Origin: Phycisphaerales bacterium
Lineage (GTDB): Bacteria > Planctomycetota > Phycisphaerae > UBA1845 > UTPLA1
Assembly (NCBI GenBank): GCA_020639075.1
Contig: JACKHI010000001.1
Coordinates: 5,456,001-5,520,000, forward strand
DNA length: 64,000 nucleotides
Direction: 5' to 3'
Shown: in pieces, positions 8,444 to 18,345 of the stretch
Numbering within the stretch: the first letter of the stretch is position 1
Layout: every line of letters starts with the position of its first letter
Notes under the pieces: model-generated
What the model saw: the letters and a program-made list of their open reading frames with translations, nothing else
Database searches by the model: none
Told to the model about the DNA's origin: nothing
Translations under genes and position numbers: made by a program

Positions 8444-9256
8444 ATGTTCCGCACGATTTGTGGGCGCCGTACGGCGTCATGGGTGTTGGCGTTCGCGGGA
8501 GCTGTCATCGTATGTCCGTCGATCGCGGCGGCGACGATGATCAGCGTCACGGGGACCTATACCGGCACGATCAACGGCGAACCGTTCGCCGCGTCGATCG
8601 CGCCGGGCGACGGTAGCCTGGATACCACGGGGCTGACTCCGGCGACAACGCACATCAACTTCACCGCAATTCCGAACCCGTCGTTCACACCGATCGCCTT
8701 CGCGAATTCGCAGTTGACGATCTACTGTCCGATTGGTGGGCGTCCCATTGGAGCGGGCGTTCAGAATCTCTTCGACCTGACGGGCGGCAACTATACCGCC
8801 GAACGCACTTTCACATGGCCGGATTATCCCGGCAGTTCGATCGCCGCGACGGGTTCCGTATCCACGACGGGGACCGACCTGTCGTTCTTGATCGACATGA
8901 CCGGCACGTACAACGGACCGACGGACATCACGGGCATCAGCGATTATGTCGTGCACTGGACGCAGGGCCCACCGGGGGAGCTTCGTGAGACTGCCTCGGC
9001 GACGCTATCGCGCAGCGGCGGCGCACCGTTCAGCGTCGAATACGTGACAACGTTCTTCGGTCTGTCGGGATCGCTGAACATGGACCAGATCGGTTACTAC
9101 GATCCGCGGAGGTTCGATTACGTGGCGACGGGCGATACGACCGGCGTGTATGACGTGGAGCTGGCGATCGTGTTCATTCCCGAACCCGCGACATTGATTT
9201 TCCTGGGAAGCGGTGCAGTGATTCTGTTGTGCGGAAGACGTCGCGCGACGAGATAG
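8444..9256 (+). CDS. PEP-CTERM sorting-domain secreted protein
   Basis: 270-residue exported protein. The ATG at 8444 has an ideal AAAGGAGAA site 7 bases upstream, whereas the frame itself is open to 8345. The signal peptide spans about residues 1-28 (TASWVLAFAGAVIVCPSIAAA). The body is a beta-sandwich-like sequence rich in Thr, Gly and Asn (TGTYTGTINGEPFAAS, SLSFLIDMTGTYNGPTD-like strands). The C-terminal signal IPEPATLIFLGSGAVILL with the basic end CGRRRATR is a typical PEP-CTERM exosortase motif. It probably ends up on the cell surface. Function unknown. Confidence 0.86.
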   Translation: MFRTICGRRTASWVLAFAGAVIVCPSIAAATMISVTGTYTGTINGEPFAASIAPGDGSLDTTGLTPATTHINFTAIPNPSFTPIAFANSQLTIYCPIGGRPIGAGVQNLFDLTGGNYTAERTFTWPDYPGSSIAATGSVSTTGTDLSFLIDMTGTYNGPTDITGISDYVVHWTQGPPGELRETASATLSRSGGAPFSVEYVTTFFGLSGSLNMDQIGYYDPRRFDYVATGDTTGVYDVELAIVFIPEPATLIFLGSGAVILLCGRRRATR

Positions 9257-9415
9257 TCGCGACACGTTAAGCACAAACACATTTTCACGTAGCTTGGTTT
9301 GACGAATCTGCGCGTCGTCACTGACGGTTTGATTTCCGGCGGGGCGACGGCCGGACCCCTTGATTGCAGCCTCGATCGAAATCAGGACGGGGCGTCGATC
9401 CGCTTGGCACGATGG

Positions 9416-12406
9416 TTATCTCGCAACTTCTGCAGCGGCGCCTCGTTTCCCTTTCTTCCTCGATGCCGACTCCACCGTCGCCGGTCGGTCCGCTTGCGCA
9501 GCTGTGTCACAAAACCGCGCAAGAAAATCCGGCGTTGCCGTGCCGGGGCCGACGCCTTGGCGATCGATGCGGCTCAGCGTCATCTTGCGGTTGACGTGCA
9601 GCGTTGCGACGGCGAAGCGCTCCTTCGCGTATGCGATGTGGCTCGGGCTTCGGGAGTAGAGACCGCCGACGCGGGAGTCGGGGGCGTCGTTCGCGAGGGA
9701 GACGGCGCGTTCGAACGTGTCGGCGCGCAGCACATTGAGAATCGGCGCCATGATCGCCTCTTGCGCCGGCTCGGCATCCGTCGCGAGGTTCGTGACGATC
9801 GACGGATTGGCGAAGTAGCCGCCGGAATCCGCGTCGGTCCGACCGCCGGCGAGGACGAGCCGACCGGCGCGTCGCACGTGGTCGAGCGCTTCGTCGTAGC
9901 GGGCGAGGCCCGATTCGTCGATGAGCGGACCGACGCGGGCCGCGGGATCGTCCGCCTGCTTCGGCGTGATCGCTTCCGCCGCTTCCTTCAGTTTCTCAAG
10001 GAACGCGTCGTAGATGGCGTCGAGCACGACGACGCGCGAGCACGCCGTGCACTTCTGGCCAGAGAAGCCGAAGGCCGACGCAATCGTCGCCTGCACGGCC
10101 TCGTCCATGTCGGCGTCATCGTCGACGATGATCGCGTGCTTGCCGCCCGCCTCCGCGATGACGATCTTCGCAGCGCCGCGATCGCTCGCTGTTTCGCGGG
10201 CCTGTTCACGAATGAGACTCCCGACGCGGCGCGAGCCGGTGAATGCGATGACATCCACATCGCCATGCTGCACGAGGGCGCGGCTGGTCAGCTCGCCCGG
10301 GCCGGTTACGAAGTTCAGAACGCCGGCGGGCAGACCCGCGTCAATCAGGATGCGGCAGAGGCGCGCGGCGCAGATGGATGAATGCACGGCCGGCTTCATG
10401 ATGACGGCATTGCCGGCGACGAGCGCCGCCGCCGTCATACCGCCGATCAAAGACAGCGGAAAGCTGTACGGTGCGATGACGCCCACGACGCCGCGGGCGC
10501 GCAGCGCTTCGCCATTCGCGGACGAGAGGCGGCGAGCCTCGGCGGCGTAGTAGCGGAAGGCGTCGACGGTATCCAGGTAATCGCCCGCCGCTTCGCGCCA
10601 CGTCTTGCCGGTTTCGAAACTGGCGAGAGCCATGAGGTCGTACCGGGCGGTATGGAGGGCGTCGGCGGCGCGATCGAGGAAATCGGCGCGTGCACTGGCG
10701 GGTTGTGCCGCCCAGGCGGCAGCGGCTCGGCGTGCCGCGTTTGCCGCGAGGTCCACAACGGCAGCGTCGCAGACGGCGTAATAGCCGACGACTTCGGCGG
10801 GTGACGACGGATTCCGGGACGGCCGCCATTCGGCGGCGCTCGGCGTTTCGTTGTTGATGATGGGGCCGAGCTTTTCGCCGAATTCGGCGCGGGTGCGAGC
10901 CAGGGCCTTGTGCATCTCGTCTCGCACCGGCGGGTCGGCGAAGTTGACCTCGGGCTCCGCCTGAAACGTCCTTGTCGCGACGTTGGTCTGCGAGGCGTGG
11001 AGAAACTTCGTCTGCTGCGGGGATTGCGTTGCGCGCCGGGACGGGGCCGGTTTGCGAAGCAGCTGATCGACCGGCGTGTCGCCGCCGAAGCTCTGGCGAA
11101 GGAACGACTCGTTGGCCGTGTTTTCAATGAGGCGTCGCGTGAGGTAGGCCATGCCCGTCATCATGTCGCCAAACGGGGCATACACGCGGACGCGCTGTTG
11201 CATGCGCGTCAGGGCGCGGCGTAGGGGTTCGCCCATGCCCGTGAGCATCTGCAGTTCCAGTGTGCGCGACGGCAGGCCCAATGCCGATTCCATCGCGAGC
11301 ATCGCAGCGATCGTGCGCACGTTGTGGCTGGCGAAGGCGGGGCGAATTACGTCGCAGTTCTCGAGCATGACGCGACCGACGCGCTCGTACGCGGCGTCCG
11401 ATTCCCACTTCTCTTTGTAGAGCGGGCTCTCCCAGCCGTTGCGCACGGCCATCGCCGTTTCCGAATCCCAATAGGCGCCCTTGACGAGCCGCACGCTGAT
11501 CGGTGTGCCGCGTTTGCGGGTCCACGCAACGAGTTCGGCGAGATCGCGATCGCCCTCGGGCATGTAGCATTGAATGACGATGCCGCAGTCGGGCCAATCG
11601 TGGAATTCAGGTTCCGTCATCACGCGCTTGAAGATGTCGAGCGTGAGATCCTTGACGGCGTAGTGTTCCATATCGACGTTGACGAACGCGCCTCGATCAC
11701 GAGCGGCGCGCAGCACGGGGCGGAGGCGATCGAGAATGGCGTTAGCCGAGCCCGTCGGATTGATCGGATCGAAGGAAACGACGATCGCGGAGAGCTTGAG
11801 CGAGATATTGACCTTTGGAATCCGCCCCCACGGTGCGACGTCGATCATCGGTATGTCGGGCCAGTGCGTCGCATCGCGGCTGACGTGCTCGATCAGATCG
11901 AGATAGAGCTGCTGATGATGTCGTGCGATGCGATCCGCGATGATCGTTTCGCCGAGCACATCCAGCGTGAACGTGTTGCCGCCGGTGCGAAGTCTCTTGA
12001 CTTTGCGGATCGCCTGCTGCGGCGTATCGCCGGCGATGAACTGCTTCGCGCCGATGCCGCAGCCGAACTTGGCGGCGGATGCAACAAGCGATGCGTACAT
12101 CGAGTCGGGCCTGTCGAAGGCGACGGCGAGGTTGAGCGGCTCGGGCGGCGTGAAGTCGTCGCCGAGGTACTCGGCAAGATGTCGCGCAATGGCCTCGTTG
12201 GATTGCAGGAAGGGCAGGACTTCGACGAAGCGGAAGAGTCGGAGCTTCAGATCGTCATTGCCCGTCAGCCAGGTCATGGCCTTCTGCTGCCAGTATTCGA
12301 TCGAGAACACGCTCGGCCCCGCGGCTTCCGCGAGTTCGAAAATGTGTCGGCCGATGCGGCGGATGTCGGGTTCGAGGGAAGCACTGTGAATGCGTGTTAG
12401 CGTCAT
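9416..12406 (-). CDS. putA: Bifunctional proline dehydrogenase / P5C dehydrogenase
   Basis: Oxidises proline to glutamate in two steps: FAD-dependent proline dehydrogenase to P5C, then NAD-dependent glutamate-semialdehyde dehydrogenase. In this 996-residue protein the PRODH barrel spans roughly residues 70-450 (NVDMEHYAVKDLT, RLVKGAYWDSE, LQMLTGMGEPLRRAL) and the aldehyde dehydrogenase part about 500-980 (GVIAPYSFPLSL, catalytic Glu in IAEAGGKHA, nucleophile Cys in GFSGQKCTAC). The N-terminal ribbon-helix-helix repressor domain of the longer E. coli PutA is absent, so it is catalytic only. Electrons pass to the quinone pool. The gene stands alone, divergent from the lipoprotein gene at 12503. 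Confidence 0.96.
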   Translation of the reverse strand: MTLTRIHSASLEPDIRRIGRHIFELAEAAGPSVFSIEYWQQKAMTWLTGNDDLKLRLFRFVEVLPFLQSNEAIARHLAEYLGDDFTPPEPLNLAVAFDRPDSMYASLVASAAKFGCGIGAKQFIAGDTPQQAIRKVKRLRTGGNTFTLDVLGETIIADRIARHHQQLYLDLIEHVSRDATHWPDIPMIDVAPWGRIPKVNISLKLSAIVVSFDPINPTGSANAILDRLRPVLRAARDRGAFVNVDMEHYAVKDLTLDIFKRVMTEPEFHDWPDCGIVIQCYMPEGDRDLAELVAWTRKRGTPISVRLVKGAYWDSETAMAVRNGWESPLYKEKWESDAAYERVGRVMLENCDVIRPAFASHNVRTIAAMLAMESALGLPSRTLELQMLTGMGEPLRRALTRMQQRVRVYAPFGDMMTGMAYLTRRLIENTANESFLRQSFGGDTPVDQLLRKPAPSRRATQSPQQTKFLHASQTNVATRTFQAEPEVNFADPPVRDEMHKALARTRAEFGEKLGPIINNETPSAAEWRPSRNPSSPAEVVGYYAVCDAAVVDLAANAARRAAAAWAAQPASARADFLDRAADALHTARYDLMALASFETGKTWREAAGDYLDTVDAFRYYAAEARRLSSANGEALRARGVVGVIAPYSFPLSLIGGMTAAALVAGNAVIMKPAVHSSICAARLCRILIDAGLPAGVLNFVTGPGELTSRALVQHGDVDVIAFTGSRRVGSLIREQARETASDRGAAKIVIAEAGGKHAIIVDDDADMDEAVQATIASAFGFSGQKCTACSRVVVLDAIYDAFLEKLKEAAEAITPKQADDPAARVGPLIDESGLARYDEALDHVRRAGRLVLAGGRTDADSGGYFANPSIVTNLATDAEPAQEAIMAPILNVLRADTFERAVSLANDAPDSRVGGLYSRSPSHIAYAKERFAVATLHVNRKMTLSRIDRQGVGPGTATPDFLARFCDTAAQADRPATVESASRKKGKRGAAAEVAR

Positions 12407-12502
12407 GGATCTGGACCCGTTCTGGGGACGATTCGAGTCTATCGCCGGGGCGCGACAGCAACAAGCATTGCGGGGGCATCGTGCGACGCTACACTCCCGA
12501 AG

Positions 12503-13258
12503 ATGGACGGAAATCTCTCACAGCGGTTTTTTGACGGCTCGCGCGCAACGACGCTACGGACATTCGCGATCGTAAGTCTGGCGGCGCTGATGCTCGCCGG
12601 CTGCGACGACAAGCGGCGGCATCAGGCGTCGGAGGAAGTCGCGTTCAAGATCATCGAACCGGCGGCCGGTGCGGACGCGTCGCCCGAGGCGATCGCCAAA
12701 GAAGCGCTCGCGGCGATGCAGGAACTGCAGCGTGTGCGCGCCGAGGGCATGGGCAAGGACGACAATCGGGCGAAGTATGAAGAAGCGATGGGCCGGCTGT
12801 TCGGCGTGGCGGATCGGGATCGGATCTACGCCCTTGTGAAGCCCGACCCGGCGGGAGGCGGCGGGTCGCCGTTTGCACCGACGGACATCACGGAAAACGC
12901 CGCCGTGCGGCGCGTCGCCGAGTCGTGGACGAGCGAGACGGCGTACTACATCAATGGTCTCGACCTTGATTCCGTCGTCGCAAAGAAAGCATCGGGTAGT
13001 GATGATCGAATGCTCGTGAGCGTCAACGTGGTCAACGCGAACGATCGGTCGGCGCTGGCGGAGATTCGCTCGCAATCGGGGATGGGACCCGCCGATGCGC
13101 CGTTTGCATCGTTGACGGCCGAGCAGCAACAGAAGATCCGCGACGCGGCGCTGAAGCGCGGCTTCAACGTACCGATCGAGGCGCAGATTCGTTTGGTCGT
13201 CGCAAAGACGAAATCGGGCTGGCGCGTGCAGAAGGTGGACGTCGGTCCGGGGCGCTGA
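12503..13258 (+). CDS. Putative lipoprotein, function unknown
   Basis: 251-residue protein whose N-terminus has a basic stretch, a hydrophobic segment and the canonical lipobox LMLAGC at about residue 34, so it should be lipidated. The mature part has a helical region (AIAKEALAAMQELQRVRAEG), a Gly-rich turn (PAGGGGSPFAP) and a C-terminal alpha/beta region ending VAKTKSGWRVQKVDVG. That ending is typical of small periplasmic proteins in which a final strand closes an NTF2-like or cystatin-like fold, but no family can be named. It lies divergent to putA across 96 bases. Confidence 0.8.
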   Translation: MDGNLSQRFFDGSRATTLRTFAIVSLAALMLAGCDDKRRHQASEEVAFKIIEPAAGADASPEAIAKEALAAMQELQRVRAEGMGKDDNRAKYEEAMGRLFGVADRDRIYALVKPDPAGGGGSPFAPTDITENAAVRRVAESWTSETAYYINGLDLDSVVAKKASGSDDRMLVSVNVVNANDRSALAEIRSQSGMGPADAPFASLTAEQQQKIRDAALKRGFNVPIEAQIRLVVAKTKSGWRVQKVDVGPGR

Positions 13259-13322
13259 TTCGATTGGATGCAGTGAAGAAACATAAGACGATAATGGTCG
13301 AGGCAGCAGATTGAGTGCATAT

Positions 13323-13436
13323 CACGCTGAAGGCGTGACCTATGGTAGCCCAGGGCAAGCTAAGACCGCGAAGCGGTCGACGCGCAGCCCTGGGTTGGTG
13401 GCCGGAAAGCAGGGCAAGTCCTGAAAGGACGTTCTA
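13323..13436 (+). repeat. Composite hairpin repeat R4, copy 1
   Basis: Contains CACGCTGAAGGCGTG, AGCCCAGGGC...GCCCTGGGTT arms enclosing a GCGAAGCGG hairpin, and GTCCTGAAAGGAC. The same series occurs in reverse orientation at 55283-55414. It is noncoding and fills part of the 13259-13942 spacer. Confidence 0.72.
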
Positions 13437-13708
13437 TGCGTCTCGGCGTAAAGATGCACGGGATCGCGAGGGATGATCTTGACGTGGAGTTCGCTTGGTT
13501 TGATCCATCGCACACAAGCACATATCCGCGGGGCTAAGGTCGTCCCTACAGGACTCCAACGGCAGTTGAATAAACGACACCCCGGGATGCGTTCAGCTCG
13601 CTTTGCGACCTGCACTTGCCCGGGGCTCCCGTAGTCCGGCCTTTCAGACCTGTCCGGCGTCGCTATCGCGACTTGAACCACTCGCTGAGTTGAGGTCTTC
13701 GCAATTGT

Positions 13709-13938
13709 GCACTGCTGACACAGCAGTGGCACCCCGGCGTCTTTTGATTCCTGTCATCGCATGGCATTCAGAGCCGCGGCGTCCCCGCCGCGATGGCAAT
13801 CGCATTGTTCACTGGCCGACGGTTTCGTTCGTTGCCGTGTTCTTGCTTCGATTGTTGAATCTTCGCAATCGCGCACTGCTGACACAGCAGTGGCACCCTT
13901 TGCCGTATCCCGCACTGTTGACACAGCGTTGGCCCCCG
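13709..13938 (+). repeat. Three copies of hairpin CACTGCTGACACAGCAGTG (family R3)
   Basis: Copies at 13709-13735 and 13873-13897 are perfect 8-bp stems with an ACA loop followed by GCACC; the third, at 13912-13938, is decayed (CACTGTTGACACAGCGTTG). All are in the same orientation, just beyond the 3' end of the minus-strand TPR gene. No gene is seen in this spacer. Confidence 0.7.
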
Positions 13939-13942
13939 GCAA

Positions 13943-16324
13943 TCAATCGTTCGGCGGCGTCGTCGTCACTTTCACCGGGCTGTCCTGATCGATTGATGCG
14001 CGGGCCGACTCCGGCAGATAGCTGGCCGCGAGGAGTCGAACGGATTCGTCCGGATCCGAGGCGCAGAATTCCTCGAGTACTTCGCGGAATTTCGAGCCGT
14101 GCTGCTCGGCAAACAGGCGAACGGCGAGCAGCTTCACAACGGGCTGCTTGACGCGGACCTGCGGCGCCGCGGCCGTCGTTGTGCGATCGCTCAGCGGCGA
14201 ATTGCCTGCGGCAACGAGGGCGTGGGACTTCACTTGCCAAGAGGCGTCCGTCAGCAGCTTCGCCAGGGCTGTATCCAGCCGTTGCGTCAATTCGGGCGCG
14301 ATCTTCGTTTCCGACGATGCCGCCACAATCGTCGCGAGCAAAGCGCCGATCTGGTCGGCCGCCTTGATGCGGACATCCTGCATTTCTGATTGTGCATTGG
14401 CAATCAAACGATCGACGCCCGCGGGCGATGCATCAAGCGGGCTGCGGATCGCATTGAACGGACCGGCCGAGATCGTGCCAAGACCGGGGCGCATCGTGCC
14501 GCCGTCCCAGATCGGATCGAACATGGCCGTGATGGCGATTGGGACGGGGCGATCGATATGCTGCGTCAGCCAGGTTCGAACATCGCCGACGTCGATTGAA
14601 ACCGTCTCTTCGAACGCGTCGCCCGGCAGGAGTGTCGGGCGCGAACTCATCAAAACAGTCAGATAGTTGTCGAAACTGGTCCCGGCATCGCCGCCGAGCC
14701 TGGTCGACACTGACACGAGCGGTCGGGCCATGAACCCCTCGCCAAACGTGATCGGGAATGCACCGATGTTTTCCATGCGGAATGTGGCGCGGATCGGCGC
14801 CGTCGGCTCGTAGACGTTCATGATCGGTTTGATCGTGAAGCGTAGGAAATCGCCGGGCCGCTTGTGGTAATCGAAGACGTCCCGGCGGAACTTGTCGAGG
14901 ACGGCCGTGATCTTCGTATCGATCGGTCGCGCCGGGATCTGGCCGTTTTCTTTTTCGATAAGGGCTGCGATCATCTGCCGCGCGAGCCCCGTGGTTTGAA
15001 GGTCCACGGCATGCGTGAGCGTCTTCATCGCGTCGTCGCGATGATTCTTCGCGAACTGAATCCGGGCCAGTTCGTAGGCCGCGAATTGATCATCTTTGGC
15101 GATGGGTTCAAGCGTGGCGACGGCGTCCTCCTGGCGATCGTCCAGATTCAACGCGAATCCGCGGGCGATCTTCGCCTTGTCGGAAGGATGGAAGGGCGTC
15201 ATCGCGAATTCGGACATCTCCATCGCCAGTTTTTTGTCAGGCTGGAAGATGGAAAAGAACCAGGCGATGTCGGCAGCGTCGTCATAACGCTTCTCTTCGC
15301 GCACTTTCTTGATGTTGGCGCGATAGAGCTTCGCGACGCTGTCGATGTCGGCATCGGCCCGCGTGGCATGGCCGGCCATTCGATAGGCGTAGGCGCGAAC
15401 CAGATATGCGGCCGCAGCGCCGTCGTCGATCTTGATCGCTTCGCCGGCAGCGGCAACAGCGTCGTCATAGTCCTTCGACGCGAGATAGGATTCCGCCAGT
15501 CGCTGCCAGTAGTCGGCCGGGACGGGGCCCGCATCGGCGCGACCATTGATCTCGATCGCGCGGTTGTACCACTCCTGCGCCCGCTTGTGCATGCCGAGAC
15601 TATCCAGGTATTGCGCAAGATCCCAGATGAGGTTGGCCTGGCTCGGGTTGGCGGCGATCAGCTGCAGGGCCATCTCGACGCGCTGCAATTCCGGCTGGGT
15701 TTCGCCGAAGATCGTGTAAGCGAGTTCTCGCGCCTCGATGTTCATCGGGTTCATCAGCAGGGATCGTTCGAGATACTTGGCGGCGTCATCGCGTTCGCCG
15801 CGCTCGAAGTGATGTCGCGCGAGCCAGAGGTTCAATTCGCTCTTGTAAGGGCGGGAGAGGTCCTTGCGTTTCAACTCGCTTTCGGCCAGCGCGGCGCGCT
15901 GCTCGATCGTCTGCAGGCCTTCAATCCGCAGGCGGAAGAGATGAATCGCGGCCGCATCATCATCGCTGCGAAGTCGAACGTAATCGGCGAGCGCCGCTTC
16001 GGCCCGCTGAGGTCGGCCCATGCGCTCTTCGATATCGTAGAGCCACTTGTGTGCATCCGCGCAGTCTGGTGAGACGCGCGCCGCCGCGCGAAGCAGCGCC
16101 AGGACGTGCAGCGCATTGCTACGCGCATCGACGCGGCCCTTCAAATGTCCTTGATGTCGTGCGAGATCGACGAGCCACGGCCCGATGTCAGGATCGGCGG
16201 GATACGCGCCGGCCTGCTGTTGCGCGATCTCCGCTGAGCGACGGATATCGTCCGCCGACATTGGCGGAGTAGTCTGCTGAAACATGGAGGACGCGACGAA
16301 TGCGAGCACAAACGCTGTGGACAT
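13943..16324 (-). CDS. Secreted TPR-repeat protein with C-terminal HEAT-like part
   Basis: 793-residue protein starting at the ATG at 16324, which has a GGAGG site 9 bases upstream; the frame extends to 16432 without better signals. MSTAFVLAFVASSMF suggests export. Residues ~20-470 carry at least eight degenerate TPR units (for example AQWYNRAIEING, WQRLAESYLASKDYDDAVAAAGEAIKIDDG). A middle beta-rich region (~500-640; ATFRMENIGAFPITFGEGF) reads like an immunoglobulin-type 'new fold' with PVSVSTRLGG strands. The last ~130 residues are alpha-helical with HEAT-like repeats (DVRIKAADQIGALLA, DESVRLLAASYLPESA). It is probably a scaffold protein; partners are unknown. The two upstream genes on the same strand encode related TPR membrane proteins. 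Confidence 0.84.
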   Translation of the reverse strand: MSTAFVLAFVASSMFQQTTPPMSADDIRRSAEIAQQQAGAYPADPDIGPWLVDLARHQGHLKGRVDARSNALHVLALLRAAARVSPDCADAHKWLYDIEERMGRPQRAEAALADYVRLRSDDDAAAIHLFRLRIEGLQTIEQRAALAESELKRKDLSRPYKSELNLWLARHHFERGERDDAAKYLERSLLMNPMNIEARELAYTIFGETQPELQRVEMALQLIAANPSQANLIWDLAQYLDSLGMHKRAQEWYNRAIEINGRADAGPVPADYWQRLAESYLASKDYDDAVAAAGEAIKIDDGAAAAYLVRAYAYRMAGHATRADADIDSVAKLYRANIKKVREEKRYDDAADIAWFFSIFQPDKKLAMEMSEFAMTPFHPSDKAKIARGFALNLDDRQEDAVATLEPIAKDDQFAAYELARIQFAKNHRDDAMKTLTHAVDLQTTGLARQMIAALIEKENGQIPARPIDTKITAVLDKFRRDVFDYHKRPGDFLRFTIKPIMNVYEPTAPIRATFRMENIGAFPITFGEGFMARPLVSVSTRLGGDAGTSFDNYLTVLMSSRPTLLPGDAFEETVSIDVGDVRTWLTQHIDRPVPIAITAMFDPIWDGGTMRPGLGTISAGPFNAIRSPLDASPAGVDRLIANAQSEMQDVRIKAADQIGALLATIVAASSETKIAPELTQRLDTALAKLLTDASWQVKSHALVAAGNSPLSDRTTTAAAPQVRVKQPVVKLLAVRLFAEQHGSKFREVLEEFCASDPDESVRLLAASYLPESARASIDQDSPVKVTTTPPND

Positions 16325-16450
16325 GGGGGTAACCTCCGTGTTACCGATTCGATATGAGGCGGGCCGTTTCGCCCGCTGCCTCCAGCCCGGACCGGACCGC
16401 TCCGGCGGATCGGTCGCGCGGCGGAAACTCAATATTCCACATGACTTATA

Positions 16451-17275
16451 TCAGTCGCCCGCGTCGCTCGCAAGTTCTTTTTGCGCGTCGGGGCCCTTGT
16501 CGTCGTGATAGAGCTCGGCCCGTTTGCGCAGAAAATCCGCTTCGCTTCGGCGGCCGCCTCGGGCGCAGGCGTCGGCCAGGATCTGATGACACATGGCCGC
16601 CTTAGGTGAATCCAGCAGCTCGGCGCGGCGGACCTTGTTCGGCAGATCGATCAGGATGTGGTCGTATGCCTTCAGCGCGGCGTCGCAGCGGAGTCGGATC
16701 GGCAATAGCAGAAGCTGCTCCGACAGGGGCACGCCGGGATCGCCGAGCGGAATCGGTTCAATGGCGCGGCGTGCCGCTTCGGGATTGTGCAACTCGAGCA
16801 TGCAGTCGGCCAGCAGGATCCGGCAGATGCGCGACACGCCGCGAAGCGCGCCGTGGCCCAGTTCGATGACGCCGGCGCTGAGCGCTGCGGCCGTCGCATA
16901 CTCGTGCCGGCCATGTGCGACGACGGCGAGGTTGTGACACGCGAGGAGCTTGCCTCGTCGATGCAGGTTGAACGCGAGGGCGGCGTTGCGAAGTTGCTGT
17001 TCCGCCAGATCCAATCGTCCCGTTGCGATGTACACCGCGGCCTGGTTGGACTCGCGCGCCTGTCGCAGACCAAGTATCGTGAAGATGATCCAGATCCCGG
17101 CGCCGGCAATCGACAATGCCCAGAGGAGTTTGCTCTGCTGCGGCGACGTCCAGGTACTCGCCGCGCCGACGGACGCGATCAAAATGATGGCGAGGACGCC
17201 GACTTTCCAGACGCCGGCAAGCAGGATCTGGCGCTTGAGCGTTCGGATCAGGTGTGAGGCTTCGGGTTCAGTCAC
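16451..17275 (-). CDS. Membrane protein with TPR-like helical domain
   Basis: 274 residues with two transmembrane helices near the N-terminus (about 18-40 and 50-72), followed by a cytosolic or periplasmic helical domain with TPR-like pairs (AVYIATGRLDLAEQQLRNAALAFN, CHNLAVVAHGRHEYATAAALSA). Starts at a GTG that overlaps the preceding gene's stop by four bases (GTGA), so translation is coupled. It shares layout with its upstream neighbour (two helices, then TPR-like repeats), which suggests an ancient duplication or a two-part complex. No known family is recognised. Together with the large TPR gene at 13943 it forms a three-gene same-strand group. Confidence 0.82.
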   Translation of the reverse strand: MTEPEASHLIRTLKRQILLAGVWKVGVLAIILIASVGAASTWTSPQQSKLLWALSIAGAGIWIIFTILGLRQARESNQAAVYIATGRLDLAEQQLRNAALAFNLHRRGKLLACHNLAVVAHGRHEYATAAALSAGVIELGHGALRGVSRICRILLADCMLELHNPEAARRAIEPIPLGDPGVPLSEQLLLLPIRLRCDAALKAYDHILIDLPNKVRRAELLDSPKAAMCHQILADACARGGRRSEADFLRKRAELYHDDKGPDAQKELASDAGD

Positions 17276-18138
17276 AAGGGATGCTCCGCGGCGGGATACG
17301 CCTGGCTGACATCGCGGGCGATTTCAAATCTCTCAAGGATTCTCTTGGGGGATACCAGAAGCGTTGCGTCGTTCCAATACCGCCGGGCGGCTTCCGGCTG
17401 ATTGAGCCGATGGAACGCGGCTGCCACAAGGGCGTACGCGAATCCGGCCCGCGTCGACAGGTGTCGCCGGAAGAGGGCGATACGCTCGTCGATGTTCGCG
17501 ATCGCGTCGGTGTAGTGCCCCATGAAAAGCTGCTGATGGAGCCGGATGACTTCGTACACGGCGCGAAGCGACGCGGGCATCTGAATCTGCTGCAGTCGAT
17601 CCAGGAGTTGCACGGCATCCGTCAATTCCTCGTTGCGCAGCTTTGCAGACGCGAGTGCCAGTTGAGACTGCTGAAGGAGCGACGCATCGCCGATTCGCTC
17701 GCGGAGCAGCCGCTCGTAGATGTGCGCGGCGGCGTCGTAGGCCCGCTTCCGTTCCGCGACGGAGGCCAGGAGGACGAGTGCGCGACCGCGATCGGAATCG
17801 CTTCGGATGGGGCGCGTGATCAGATGCGGCAGGATCGCCTCGACGGCGCTCCAATTTTCAAGTTGGGCATGATCCCACGCGGCCGCGATCGCGGCGCCGG
17901 CGAGGCGATGACGTCGGGCGCGGCGCCAACTCAGTACGAGCAGCACAAACAGCAGTGCCCACGGCGCGACGATGACCAGCCGCCCCTCGACCGACTCCAT
18001 GTTGATCCTGAACACGAATGGAACGAGGACCATCGCCAGCATGAGCCCCATGATGAAGAAGGAAGGATGATTCTCCCTGGGGTTTCGGCGCGTTGCGGCG
18101 AATGCGCGATCGGCGAGATCAATGTCAATTCGTTCCAT
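17272..18138 (-). CDS. Membrane protein with TPR-like helical domain
   Basis: 288 residues. Two hydrophobic helices (about 28-46 and 55-72) precede repeated helical hairpins (ALVLLASVAERKRAYDAAAHIYERLL, QLALASAKLRNEELTDAVQLLDRL, FAYALVAAAFHRLNQPEAARRYW). It is the first gene of a tightly linked pair; its TGA overlaps the GTG of the next gene. The function is not recognised. Structural similarity to tetratricopeptide scaffold proteins points to protein-protein contacts at the inner membrane. Confidence 0.82.
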   Translation of the reverse strand: MERIDIDLADRAFAATRRNPRENHPSFFIMGLMLAMVLVPFVFRINMESVEGRLVIVAPWALLFVLLVLSWRRARRHRLAGAAIAAAWDHAQLENWSAVEAILPHLITRPIRSDSDRGRALVLLASVAERKRAYDAAAHIYERLLRERIGDASLLQQSQLALASAKLRNEELTDAVQLLDRLQQIQMPASLRAVYEVIRLHQQLFMGHYTDAIANIDERIALFRRHLSTRAGFAYALVAAAFHRLNQPEAARRYWNDATLLVSPKRILERFEIARDVSQAYPAAEHPL

Positions 18139-18345
18139 CGCAGTATCATAGCGGTTCGTGGCGTTTCAACACGGAGCGATGGGGCGACGAGCCCTACGGG
18201 AGGTCCGAAATACGCTCATTGACCGCGAATGCTGACGGTTTTCCGGATTCCGTGATGTAATCGTGAAAGGTGGATCCGGCGGCTGCGAAACGCTCAGGAC
18301 GCCTCGATCGACGATCCGTTCCGAGCGGTGACCTAGGAGCAAATG

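Noticed and set aside
9299..10381. 360-codon plus-strand open frame
   Set aside because: Antisense to putA, with Arg/Asp-rich composition typical of shadow frames.
18139..18345. Riboswitch or leader peptide before ilvC
   Set aside because: No run of Leu/Val/Ile codons, no recognised aptamer core and no clear terminator-antiterminator pair.
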